Source: Temnopleurus reevesii
Lineage: Eukaryota; Echinodermata; Echinoidea; Temnopleuroida; Temnopleuridae
DNA: 64,000 nucleotides
Direction of reading: 5' to 3'
NCBI GenBank assembly: GCA_036244855.1
Contig: BQKZ01000850.1
Location: 25,548 to 89,547, forward strand
Shown piece after piece: positions 58,601 through 64,000 of the stretch. The notes under the pieces are model-generated. The model saw only the letters and a program-made list of their open reading frames with translations. It was not told the DNA's origin and did no database searches. Positions within the stretch are counted from its first letter, which is position 1; each line of letters opens with the position of its first letter. A program made the translations under genes and the position numbers.

Positions 58601-60772
58601 TTCTTTAGTGATTGCCTGTATAGAAAGACCACCTTTCTTGACTCACTAGAACACAAACTGCATTTAGATGAACCTGCCTATAAAGACCACCTGCTGTTAA
58701 AGACCATTTTTCCGTCTCCCTTGGTTAGTCTCTATAGACAGGTTTGACTGTATTAATATTTTGGTGACACCTTGACCCACACTCAAAGGTCGTCGTACTA
58801 GCCAATATAATTCAGTTGCTCAACATTTTCAATTGAGAGCAACCTTACGAGATAGAGCAACCTAACAACACATACCAACAGTTGATGACATCGCATATAA
58901 AGTGACACCACAATAAATTCCACTGAGACCACCAACATATTCCTTCTGTGGAACTACTAGGTTGTCTCAGATTGTGAAAATAGCCCAAATCTTTGAAAAA
59001 GTGAATAAGCCATAATGAAGAATTTTCTTTGAAATGTTGGAAAAAGAAAGTACACTGTAGTTTTAGTTTGATAGATTTATCTAAAAACTTACACTTATTA
59101 CAAAGTATGTAGAACAAATAACATAGAATTGGTCAATATGACACACACATACAAAATGTAACTTGAAATCAATGACTTTTGTGTTGCATTAGGTATGAAT
59201 AATAATTGATTATTTTTTTCCAGTTAATTTTTTAATAATTTGGTAGTTCCAGAATGCATGCTGCTAATAGAAATAATCAAGCGACCTATAATCATTTGGC
59301 AATTTTGGAGGTCTCATTGGAAGATGTTCAGCGATGCATTGTCCATCAATGTTAATCCACAGTGGGATCAGGCAAGAATAAACCAATTAAACTATTATTT
59401 CAATTGAATGATTTTTGTGTTGGGTAGATAAATAATTGAATACTTCTTGCCTTATCATGTTGGGATAAGGCAAGAAGTATTCAATTAAACTATTATTGTT
59501 TTAAACATTAAGTGACTTATCAATTATCCTTCAATCAAATAGATCAAGTACACTTATTCATTTTCCAATTACATGAGTGTAACATGAAATGTCATTTCAA
59601 ATACTCGAGTACATGCTTCGTTGAATACACAATTTTTCAATCCCCCATAACTTACCTGTATGAATTTGTTGTGCTACTACTATGGTATGTGTCTTCCTCA
59701 CTATCTACCTCCCCTACTCTAAGCTGTACGTCTGTGCTTTGTTCAGTTGGATCCTGCTTGATAGTAACTGTAGATTCATCACCAGTTTCTGCCTGAAACT
59801 GTGACAACGGGTCCTGTGAAACTGTAAAACAAAAAGTCATATAATCCACATCAGGTTTTATGTAACATGGCTTTCTTCAGACTGAAATACCCTTTTAAAG
59901 AATTGTCTATAAGCTATTGGTTTGAATACAAACAACCAGATCCCCCTCTCCAAATTATTTTGGTTGCCTGCAACTGACTGACCCTCTAAAAATGGCCAGA
60001 CTTGATTTTTTTCCCCCTTAAACTCTCAACTCAAATTGAAAAAATCACAGTGAAGTTATAGATTAAGCATGTGAAATACAAAGTAGATGTTCTTTGTCCA
60101 CATTTCACTCCCTTTTAAGTCTTAATTGAGAAAAGTGTATGAAAAATTGTATTCTTTTTCTAACCAACTAATGCTATTCTACAAAAATGGCATTTTAGGG
60201 CAACTGAAAGTTTTTTCTACTAATGTAAAAAAGGGTAAAGGCGGCTATGACACCTGATTACAAAAAGATATATATGAAACATGCTGATCCCCCTCCCCCT
60301 GTTTGGTTGCCCTCAACAGCCACTTAAGCGTTGGTCGGTCGGAAATCTATAAAATAATTGATTTCTCTATCTTTGGAAAACACTGCATAAGGAAAATAAG
60401 ACTTACATGAGAAAATGACTTTTCTATTGTATATCACGTTTCTCTGTAATTTTAGTCTGATTTTTTCATCTTTAAGTGATTTTCTTTTTTCCGATCACAA
60501 CCATTTTCAGAGGAGCAGTCAGAGGAGGGTAACCAAACAATTTGGAGGACCTCATCAGAACAAAGAAAATCACAATTCTTTTTAACTCCAAAACTTGTTT
60601 CCTCAAAAATCTTGGAAAAAATATTTGAAATGGATTAAACTTTTTAAGTTAAGATTCAGAGATGACATTACTCACCTTCCATTCTGCTCACTGGTGCTGC
60701 TTCTGTAACCTTAGAAGGAAATTGGATATCAACCCAACCATTCAAATCAGAAGTTGCTTCAGACGTAGTCAT
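40192..60772 (-). CDS. TBC1D5: TBC1 domain family member 5, Rab7 GAP of the retromer pathway, 15 coding exons
   Basis: Coding exons in transcript order: 60772-60676, 59821-59656, 56260-56152, 55552-55382, 54840-54670, 52434-52346, 48037-47987, 46851-46612, 46082-45951 (5' end lost at the N), 45632-45526, 45110-44870, 42497-42289, 41881-41779, 41347-41268 and 40653-40192. All observed junctions are GT-AG with consistent phase. The product is about 812 residues, close to the vertebrate 795. TBC hallmarks are IKQDVVR (197-203, IxxDxxR with arginine finger R203) and YKQ (236-238, glutamine finger), then GMHELLAPLMFVIHCDQQAF, HLMETAEPWF, FQDLIVLWDAIFAD and LVDYIFVAML. A WFRL motif at 91-94 fits the position of an LC3-interacting motif in the vertebrate protein. 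After the TBC domain come a basic linker, an S/P-rich segment, CRYCASKM, a short coiled coil ending SLAGLKQ, and a disordered acidic tail. In vertebrates the protein binds VPS29/VPS35 and LC3, and inactivates Rab7 on endosomes. Confidence 0.93.
40866..41165 (+). mobile_element. tRNA-derived SINE in TBC1D5 intron 14
   Basis: A head with GTGGTTTAGTGGTTCAGACT and AGTTTGATTCCC, a body with CTCAACCAAGGTGAGGT and AAAGCCAGGGTAATAA, and an ATTATCATTATC tail. Antisense to the host gene. Confidence 0.75.
41268..41347 (-). CDS. TBC1D5: TBC1D5 coding exon 14
   Basis: Encodes LQMQDALLQLNLETDDELFV then SLAGLKQ. The acceptor is ATTTTAG and the donor CAG|GTAAAT. Highly similar to the coiled-coil segment of vertebrate TBC1D5. 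Confidence 0.93.
41779..41881 (-). CDS. TBC1D5: TBC1D5 coding exon 13
   Basis: Encodes HETELEQQLAVSQSRFNELQ then TKCRYCASKMEAHI, matching the vertebrate MCKYCAKVMDTHL segment. The acceptor is CTCCCACAG and the donor T|GTAAGT. Predicted short coiled coil. Confidence 0.92.
42289..42497 (-). CDS. TBC1D5: TBC1D5 coding exon 12 (array copy 1, intact)
   Basis: Seventy codons from DLPHPLAQPSDLVSDIQKRD through KPSIASMETMGSSSSG to PRSGSKR. The acceptor is TTGACAG and the donor AGG|GTGAGT. Phase 1 in and 0 out fit exons 11 and 13. It is the only member of the repeated-exon array with a full frame and both splice sites. The segment has no clear vertebrate counterpart that I recognise. Confidence 0.85.
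42650..42744 (-). pseudogene. Exon-12 array copy 2
   Basis: The acceptor TAG and the frame DLPHPLAQPSDLVSDIQKRD are intact. A small deletion around SIASM then shifts the frame into a TAG after about 33 codons. No donor seen. Confidence 0.7.
42850..42994 (-). pseudogene. Exon-12 array copy 3
   Basis: The acceptor CAG is intact and the frame is open through DLLHPLAQPFDLVSDIQKRD and METMGSSRSG, but it ends at a TGA. No donor resembling that of copy 1 was seen. Confidence 0.7.
43085..43210 (-). pseudogene. Exon-12 array copy 4
   Basis: The acceptor TAG is present. DFLHPLAQPPDPVSDIQK is followed by a TAG where a deletion removed the LKVLSKP codons. Its acceptor lies 229 bases from the donor of the partial exon at 43439, exactly as copy 9 lies from exon 11. 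Confidence 0.7.
43439..43520 (-). pseudogene. Partial duplicate of exon 11, cut by the N at 43521
   Basis: Identical over its 82 bases to the 3' end of exon 11 (44870-44951), including the GTCAGT donor. About 170 bases of upstream (+ strand left) flank are also recognisably similar. It stops at the N, so it is one end of an unmerged contig and not an independent exon. Confidence 0.8.
43521..43521. other. Single N joining two overlapping contigs
   Basis: The left flank matches up to 44951 and the right flank matches from 42376 in array copy 1, a dovetail overlap like the one at 32230. Confidence 0.75.
43522..43643 (-). pseudogene. Exon-12 array copy 5 (truncated by N)
   Basis: Acceptor GCAG, then an open frame almost identical to copy 1 up to SSSSG, where the N cuts it. 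Probably the allelic version of exon 12, not a dead exon. Confidence 0.7.
43755..43896 (-). pseudogene. Exon-12 array copy 6
   Basis: The acceptor is changed to CTG. The first third is frame-shifted, while KRDLKVLSKPSTASMETMG and SSSSGFQKQV remain readable. Confidence 0.65.
44010..44146 (-). pseudogene. Exon-12 array copy 7
   Basis: Acceptor CCAG intact and the frame open, with DLPHPLAQPSDLVSDIQKRD and LSKPSITSLETIVSS. The C-terminal part diverges and no good donor was found. The best preserved of the inner copies. Confidence 0.65.
44255..44393 (-). pseudogene. Exon-12 array copy 8
   Basis: Acceptor GCAG intact. Heavily substituted and frame-shifted (HPLTRLSYHLIHLSHSV), ending at TGA. Confidence 0.6.
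44508..44641 (-). pseudogene. Exon-12 array copy 9
   Basis: The acceptor AG is lost (TTGG). DLPHPLAHPSDLVSDIQK is followed by a frameshift. It lies 229 bases after the exon 11 donor. Confidence 0.65.
44870..45110 (-). CDS. TBC1D5: TBC1D5 coding exon 11
   Basis: Encodes NNPRQANYQFQIYSQMKTGN, then a basic linker with SSLRRIGKGANGQKDKGSK. The acceptor is TTTTTGAAG and the donor G|GTCAGT. It matches the NPRPVTYQF junction of vertebrate TBC1D5. Confidence 0.9.
45526..45632 (-). CDS. TBC1D5: TBC1D5 coding exon 10
   Basis: Encodes LLTAEYASCLMLLMRYPAVD then DIHYLVNRALHLRDPK, the C-terminal helices of the TBC domain. The acceptor is TATTCAG and the donor AAG|GTATGT. Confidence 0.93.
45951..46082 (-). 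CDS. TBC1D5: TBC1D5 coding exon 9, 5' end missing at the N
   Basis: Reads LLFGREFTFQDLIVLWDAIF then ADSAMLDLVDYIFVAMLIKI up to donor T|GTGAGT. Relatives have about four more codons (RWVR-like) before LLFG. Here the N at 46083 replaces them, and the sequence beyond is intron-like. About 11 coding bases and the acceptor are therefore absent from the assembly. Confidence 0.9.
46083..46083. other. Single N inside a coding exon (assembly gap)
   Basis: It interrupts TBC1D5 exon 9 just before the LLFGREF codons. No duplicated flank is seen, so real sequence seems to be missing here. Confidence 0.75.
46612..46851 (-). CDS. TBC1D5: TBC1D5 coding exon 8
   Basis: Eighty codons, TLFCHLMETAEPWFHHGQDF through SPLVKKLNRIREFILKKHDF to LDIQPQIYG. 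The acceptor is TTGAACAG and the donor AT|GTGAGT. Core of the TBC domain. Confidence 0.94.
47987..48037 (-). CDS. TBC1D5: TBC1D5 coding exon 7 (51 bases)
   Basis: Encodes DIVSELMNPDYLEHDSY, matching the MKTVLNPEYLEHDAY segment of the family. The acceptor is CTTGCAG and the donor TA|GTAAGT. Too short for ORF detection but firm by homology and phase. Confidence 0.92.
48038..52345 (-). other. TBC1D5 intron 6 (4.3 kb)
   Basis: AT-rich. A SINE-like tail with GGCGCTATACAAGAGG and CATCATCATC lies near 51975-52050. The 64-codon ORF at 50305 and others show no family match or coding bias. Nothing else recognised. Confidence 0.6.
52346..52434 (-). CDS. TBC1D5: TBC1D5 coding exon 6
   Basis: Encodes GMHELLAPLMFVIHCDQQAF then LHAKEMESQ. 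The acceptor is CTTATCAG and the donor CT|GTAAGT. Continues directly from the YKQ glutamine finger in exon 5. Confidence 0.94.
52653..52653. other. Single N beside a tandem repeat
   Basis: The N directly abuts the first unit of the 70-base tandem repeat. More units may be missing. Confidence 0.5.
52656..52823 (+). repeat. Tandem 70-base repeat with an internal palindrome, 2.4 units
   Basis: Units start at 52656, 52726 and 52797 with GCATGCGTAGTCGGCTAAAA. Each full unit holds TTTCCCTAGGGAAA inside a longer, almost perfect palindrome (AATAGTAA ... TTACTATT). GCGCATGCG resembles an NRF1 site. Located in TBC1D5 intron 5. Confidence 0.85.
52797..52973 (+). promoter_or_regulatory. CpG-rich first-exon-like segment antisense in TBC1D5 intron 5
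   Basis: A sudden CpG-rich stretch (GACGTGCCCGTGCGCGAGAG onward) with a TATATAG and a short 24-codon ORF at 52892, ending at a good donor AAG|GTAAGA at 52974. It resembles a promoter plus non-coding first exon on the + strand, opposite to TBC1D5. It may instead be the 5' end of a transposon. Confidence 0.35.
53051..53214. mobile_element. 164-base inverted repeat (foldback)
   Basis: Arms of about 80 bases, from ATATACAATGACT to its reverse complement AGTCATTGTATAT, roughly 84 percent identical by eye. They meet at CCCTCGGGCCATTGGCCCTC. A transcript would form one long hairpin. Non-coding. Confidence 0.75.
53215..54484 (-). other. Rest of TBC1D5 intron 5
   Basis: AT-rich. No exon or repeat recognised. 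Short ORFs near 53851-54191 overlap each other and lack coding character. Confidence 0.55.
54485..54710. repeat. Imperfect direct repeat spanning the exon 5 donor
   Basis: 54485-54560 resembles 54634-54710: CTCATGAG, ACGCCC/ATGCCC and ATTTTCCTTGGCA occur in the same order in both. The second copy contains the last 40 bases and the donor of TBC1D5 exon 5. The first looks like a decayed duplicate. Confidence 0.5.
54670..54840 (-). CDS. TBC1D5: TBC1D5 coding exon 5
   Basis: Encodes SPWNKFFQDKDCRTEIKQDV then VRCFPEIAFFKSEKVRDM and ENSHVNYKQ. It holds both TBC catalytic motifs, the arginine of IKQDVVR and the glutamine of YKQ. The acceptor is CCTTTTAG and the donor CAG|GTCAGT. Confidence 0.95.
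55382..55552 (-). CDS. TBC1D5: TBC1D5 coding exon 4
   Basis: Encodes IYLECLPEDRTAWLKSVRDN through LTLNNPLSQMEE. The acceptor is TACACCTAG and the donor GAG|GTGAGA. It matches the LPQDKSQW and MINNPLSQ segments of vertebrate TBC1D5. Confidence 0.94.
56152..56260 (-). CDS. TBC1D5: TBC1D5 coding exon 3
   Basis: Encodes DEWFRLFERDDYLSVVQQEG then KKGRLRSSRFRSVCWK. The acceptor is GACTACAG and the donor AAG|GTAAGT. WFRL fits the WxxL LC3-interacting motif position, and RLRSSRFRSVCWK is the N-terminal TBC motif. Confidence 0.95.
56261..57505 (-). other. TBC1D5 intron 2, part
   Basis: AT-rich and without recognised features. Intron 2 continues through the foldback element, the MITE and the hairpin to 59655. 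Confidence 0.6.
57506..58117. mobile_element. TTAA-flanked foldback element, complete
   Basis: 612 bases from TTAAAGGGGAACC to GGTTTCCCTTTAA, with both ends on TTAA. The two arms are inverted copies over about 200 bases (GTGACGTCATGTCGGACAAC against its mirror near 57915). It carries no transposase. The same family occurs at 1-421 and, more diverged, at 29066 and 34082. The ORFs within it are shadows of the palindrome. Confidence 0.8.
58589..58752. mobile_element. TA-flanked MITE with CAGTCAAACC termini (mariner-like)
   Basis: TA-CAGTCAAACCTT at the left and AGGTTTGACTG-TA at the right form inverted ends on TA dinucleotides, as for Tc1/mariner insertions. Internal GACCACC repeats are present. 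164 bases, non-coding. Confidence 0.7.
59433..59487. repeat. Perfect 24-bp hairpin with 7-base loop
   Basis: Arms 59433-59456 and 59464-59487 are exact reverse complements (TAATTGAATACTTC... and its mirror), with loop ATGTTGG. A similar string, AGGCAAGAATAAACCAATTA, lies about 100 bases upstream near 59370. Confidence 0.9.
59656..59821 (-). CDS. TBC1D5: TBC1D5 coding exon 2
   Basis: Encodes VSQDPLSQFQAETGDESTVT through EEDTYHSSSTTNSYR, an acidic, probably disordered N-terminal region. The acceptor is TTTTACAG and the donor AG|GTAAGT. DPLSxF and NSYR match vertebrate TBC1D5. Confidence 0.9.
59822..60675 (-). other. TBC1D5 intron 1
   Basis: Ordinary AT-rich intron of 854 bases. Nothing further recognised. 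Confidence 0.7.
60676..60772 (-). CDS. TBC1D5: TBC1D5 coding exon 1
   Basis: The ATG at 60772 starts MTTSEATSDLNGWVDIQFPS and runs to donor G|GTGAGT. Phase fits exon 2. The start is chosen as the first ATG giving an open frame into exon 2. The N-terminus is poorly conserved in the family, so it is less certain than the rest. Confidence 0.8.
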
Positions 60773-60895
60773 GGAATTAAAGATGGATATATTTCACAGT
60801 GGTGTTAAAGTAGGTCCTCTTTTCTTCATTCCACATGCATAGAATTGTTGCTATATTCAGAGTCAGAGAGGAATACTGTGTCTTATCACAAGACC
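60773..60895 (-). other. TBC1D5 5' untranslated part of exon 1
   Basis: Upstream of the ATG the sequence runs to a consensus acceptor, CTCTTTACAG|GTCTTG at 60895. This implies at least one further non-coding exon upstream. Confidence 0.6.
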
Positions 60896-63553
60896 TGTAA
60901 AGAGAAAGAATTATTCTTACATTATTTACAAAGTCAGAAGAAATTAAGTGTTGACCATTAATTTATGTGCATTTAAGAAGTTTGAACAAAAATTTGAAAC
61001 TCTTTGTCAGATTTTTACCAGACAATTCATTTTTTATATAAACCTTTATACAAAATCTATTATGCACCCCATTTGATAGAGGGAAAAATTAATGGATCTT
61101 TCCCATTTCTGTAAAAATTATGCGACATTCCAAAGCCGAAGGTAAGGTCATTCTTCTTTAAAGTAAACAAGGCGAAAGAAAATAATTTTTCACAGTTCTG
61201 TATTTTAAAAAATGATTGAATGTAACTTTGGGATACAGAACATTTTTCATAACTTTTTAATCAAATGATATTGAAGTATACTACGCAAATTTGATGTTTA
61301 AAGAGAATATCAATGCATTGCTTGAATGCTGTCGCAAAGGTAAAAATATTGAGAAAAAAAATTTAAAATGTCTCGTCATCCTTAGGGTTTGTTACACAGA
61401 AGTTGCGATCAATTGCAAGTTGCAGTTGATCAGCAGGGCCATGCAAAGCCATTATTTCACATGCCTCTCGGCAAAACCACAGAAAGTGGGCAAATGAAAA
61501 TGCATATTCCAATTGGTAAATGATTTGCAGTTTATTTACAATCAATTGCAACTATGGAGTAAACATCCCTACAAAAAGGGAGCACAGTGAAAAAATATGA
61601 AATGTTAGACAATTTGTTTTTCAACCTTGAAGCTATAGCATGCATGTCCGTGTGTATAAACAATACAATATAACCCAACATGTTATGCTTTAGTGAGAAC
61701 ACATCAAATAGAAAAAATGTCACATTTCAAAAGTCATAGAAGAATGTTTGCATACTCATTTTAGGTTAATTTATTCTTTTCATATGCAAAGAGTCCTACT
61801 TTTATTTCATAAGGTATATGAGGTTTAAAAAAACACAATAGTTTGTATACTATATCAGTACCTAAAATCAATCCAAATCCCACATGATGGACCATACTCG
61901 TGAGTGAGAAGCAAATTAATTGCTCTTTCACGATAGACGCATGGAGCTAAAGTCAGACTTAAGCTCCATACAAGGCCTTTTGGATGCACATGTGCATTCG
62001 TTTGTGTGCCCCTCCCATCGCTTCATCATGAAAAATACTTAGTCTTAAAAATTCAAGACTTCAAAATACTCAACACCTATCTAAGAATTAAACATCCATT
62101 CAATGTCCTGGCATGTTAAGGTGAGTTGGTTTTAAGTATACAACCAACTAGTAAACAATATTCTGACCAAATTTTGTTTGAAAAGGTTTGAAAATGTTAA
62201 TTCAACGTAAAAGGCAGACTCTGGCCTTTCACATTCATTGTGATATCTCCAATCTCTCCGTCAGGCAACCTTCCCTGTCGGGGTGGTTTTTTTCTCTCAC
62301 ATACATGTATTGCACAAAGCATTCTTTCTATTGTTTGCAGTGCTTAATCTGGAGGCTTGGACAAATCCCCTAATTTGACACAGAATGAATTAACAATACA
62401 GTTCTGGAGAAAACTAAAATGTCAAGAAATGCCTTAGAAATGTCATTTTCCATCCAATGTTCTCTTTTACAGGAAGAGATAATTTTTTTAAGAAATATAT
62501 TCTTGTCAATCATGTGGCAACATAAGTTAGTTTAAAATAGAATTCTTTTTTTTTAATTCCCAAAGTTGGATCTAATTTTCATTACCTATAAGAAGGCAAA
62601 ATTAAACATGCCTAAATTATCACTTTTCATCAGCTCGATTCAACTAACTTCCATTCTTCATTCTACATCAAACTCAATATTTACACTGGGTTGTCGATGG
62701 ACAAAACTTAATTTGGCGACGTCTGAGTTTTGATTATCCATGTCATCTATCTTCCTTTGATTCTATCCCGATTTCATCTTCAGCATCATATGCTAATTTT
62801 CGATCGCTGGGTCAACTGCAATCAACTCTTCTTCTCTCTTCATCATGCCTATTATTACTGACGGCCAGAATCATCTCAACATCTTCGTGCTTCGTACAGT
62901 CTCCGAGTCAAGCGGAAGCTCATCAACTCGTCGAGCACTCTCATCAGCATTTCACCTCATTCCGCTTTTGCTTCATTCGATCCCCACCATGTTAATCGGT
63001 TAAACACAGACAAGAAACAGTAATCAGCACAATATCAGAATTCAGATCAGATAAAGGTGGACCTGTGCCCTATACAAGTAGCCACTATTATTATTATTAT
63101 TATAACTATAACTTCCATAACTTCTGTACTGTAGTTTTTTATTTGAAAAGCGGCTGCCTTTTTTCACTAATTATAAAAAGCGCCAGCTAAATTCATTTTG
63201 ATATGAACAATCAAAGATGTGCAGAGCTGAATATTTTTTTAAAAATGCAGAACTAAGGATTGTAAGGGTAATTTCTTGACCAGCATTCGTCATTTAATAG
63301 TTCACATCCTGCTTAAAAAACTCAAATTCAAAGTCATCATTTACCAACACAGATACTCACACATGGGACTTGGGACACAACACTGGACATTTTTCCGTTT
63401 GTGCACATGCTAATACCACATATCTTACTCACAAATTGACAAACATTTTTAGAGTGTGGGCCAGGCCATGTATTAGCAAATATTAAGCACTAAGTAAACT
63501 GAGTAAACAAAACCTAAAACTTATGTACCGGAATAAATTTGTAAACAACTAAC
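60896..63553 (-). other. TBC1D5 5' intron with repeat remnants
   Basis: Contains the diverged MITE near 61382-61570. From 62690 to 63000 lies a GC-richer stretch of unknown nature without a long ORF. A retroelement tail, CCTATACAAGTAGCCAC plus ATT repeats, follows at 63060-63105. Confidence 0.5.
61382..61570. mobile_element. Diverged MITE
   Basis: The left end TTAGGGTTTGTTACACAGAA and GTTGCGATCAATTGCAA are mirrored imperfectly by CAATCAATTGCAACT and GTAAACATCCCTA at the right. Internally related to the MITE at 23490 (GCGATTGATCGC-like core). Confidence 0.5.
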
Positions 63554-63650
63554 CTTCTCTGCGAATCATCGATCACACACAGTCTTACGACAGATTTGTA
63601 TCCGATCTCACTCTCGAGATTCTGTTACTCTCGGAGCAAACACTCCGGAT
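63554..63650 (-). promoter_or_regulatory. Probable non-coding first exon and start region of TBC1D5
   Basis: A GC-richer stretch read on the - strand runs to donor GAAG|GTTAGT at 63554, which can pair with the acceptor at 60895. CTCCGGAGTG and repeated CTCTCGAGA-like motifs are present. The upstream limit, near 63650, is a guess. Confidence 0.45.
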
Positions 63651-63702
63651 GATAACAAAGAAAAATGTTACCAATCTCAATCCTGCAGAGGGGTGTGTGC
63701 GT

Positions 63703-63718
63703 GGGGGGGGGGGGGGGG
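63703..63718. repeat. G16 homopolymer
   Basis: Sixteen consecutive G just upstream of the probable TBC1D5 start. Length-variable and a possible G-quadruplex element. Confidence 0.8.
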
Positions 63719-64000
63719 CGGCACTATTATATAGATGTATATACCTCTATTCAATTTCAATTCAATTCATTTATTTTCACTTCATCAGAAATAATACAAA
63801 GTATAATAAACATTTACAAAAATGCGGCACAGAAATGTTCCGAGTTCTTTTGGGTATGGGGGCACAACATTAAATTGTTTTCACATCATACAGTGTGAAC
63901 ACACTCTGGCTCTCGTGCATAGCCAAAATAATTATGATAGGTATCAAGTATTCAAAAACTTTGAAGAAAAAAAATCTCTATCAAACTATCTTTAATATGC
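63719..64000. other. Intergenic, interspersed-repeat-like
   Basis: TTCAATTCAATTCATTTATT and ATAATACAAAGTATAATAAA give the look of a retroelement end. No gene seen. Confidence 0.4.

Overview
This is a piece of an animal nuclear genome: AT-rich, intron-rich, with GT-AG introns and many short transposable-element remnants. The tRNA-derived SINEs, the TTAA-flanked foldback elements and the gene content suggest a deuterostome invertebrate, most likely a sea urchin. The species cannot be fixed from the sequence alone. Single N bases at 3660, 32230, 43521, 46083 and 52653 look like contig joins and matter for interpretation.

Two protein genes can be reconstructed. The first, on the + strand at 6090-25111, has nine coding exons in consistent phase encoding 812 residues. 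It is the orthologue of vertebrate SPMIP4 (C7orf31), a sperm-associated microtubule inner protein. An exact RFX X-box consensus lies about 0.7 kb upstream of its start codon, as expected for a cilium or flagellum gene. The second, on the - strand at 40192-60772, has fifteen coding exons encoding about 812 residues. It is the orthologue of TBC1D5, the retromer-associated Rab7 GAP. Both TBC catalytic fingers are present, and 5' untranslated exons reach back to about 63.6 kb. The two genes converge on a repeat-filled intergenic region.

Layout: 1-3101 repeats and intergenic DNA; 3102-3230 an orphan coding first exon, cut off from its gene by the N at 3660; about 5.2-6.1 kb the likely SPMIP4 promoter; 6.1-25.1 kb SPMIP4, with a possible internal alternative start at 14665 that diverges from a minus-strand ORF; 25.1-40.2 kb intergenic, containing a near-identical 5-kb tandem duplication joined at an N; 40.2-63.7 kb TBC1D5. 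One TBC1D5 exon is amplified, with its flanking intron, into a decaying array of period about 248 bp. Another N joins two overlapping versions of that array.

Both duplications are dovetail overlaps that run exactly to an N on each side. They are therefore most simply two unmerged haplotypes and not real tandem duplications. The array inside each version looks genuine. Less explained structures sit in TBC1D5 introns: palindromic 70-bp tandem repeats next to a CpG-rich first-exon-like segment on the opposite strand (52.65-52.97 kb), a 164-bp inverted repeat (53.05-53.21 kb) and a perfect 24-bp hairpin (59.43 kb).
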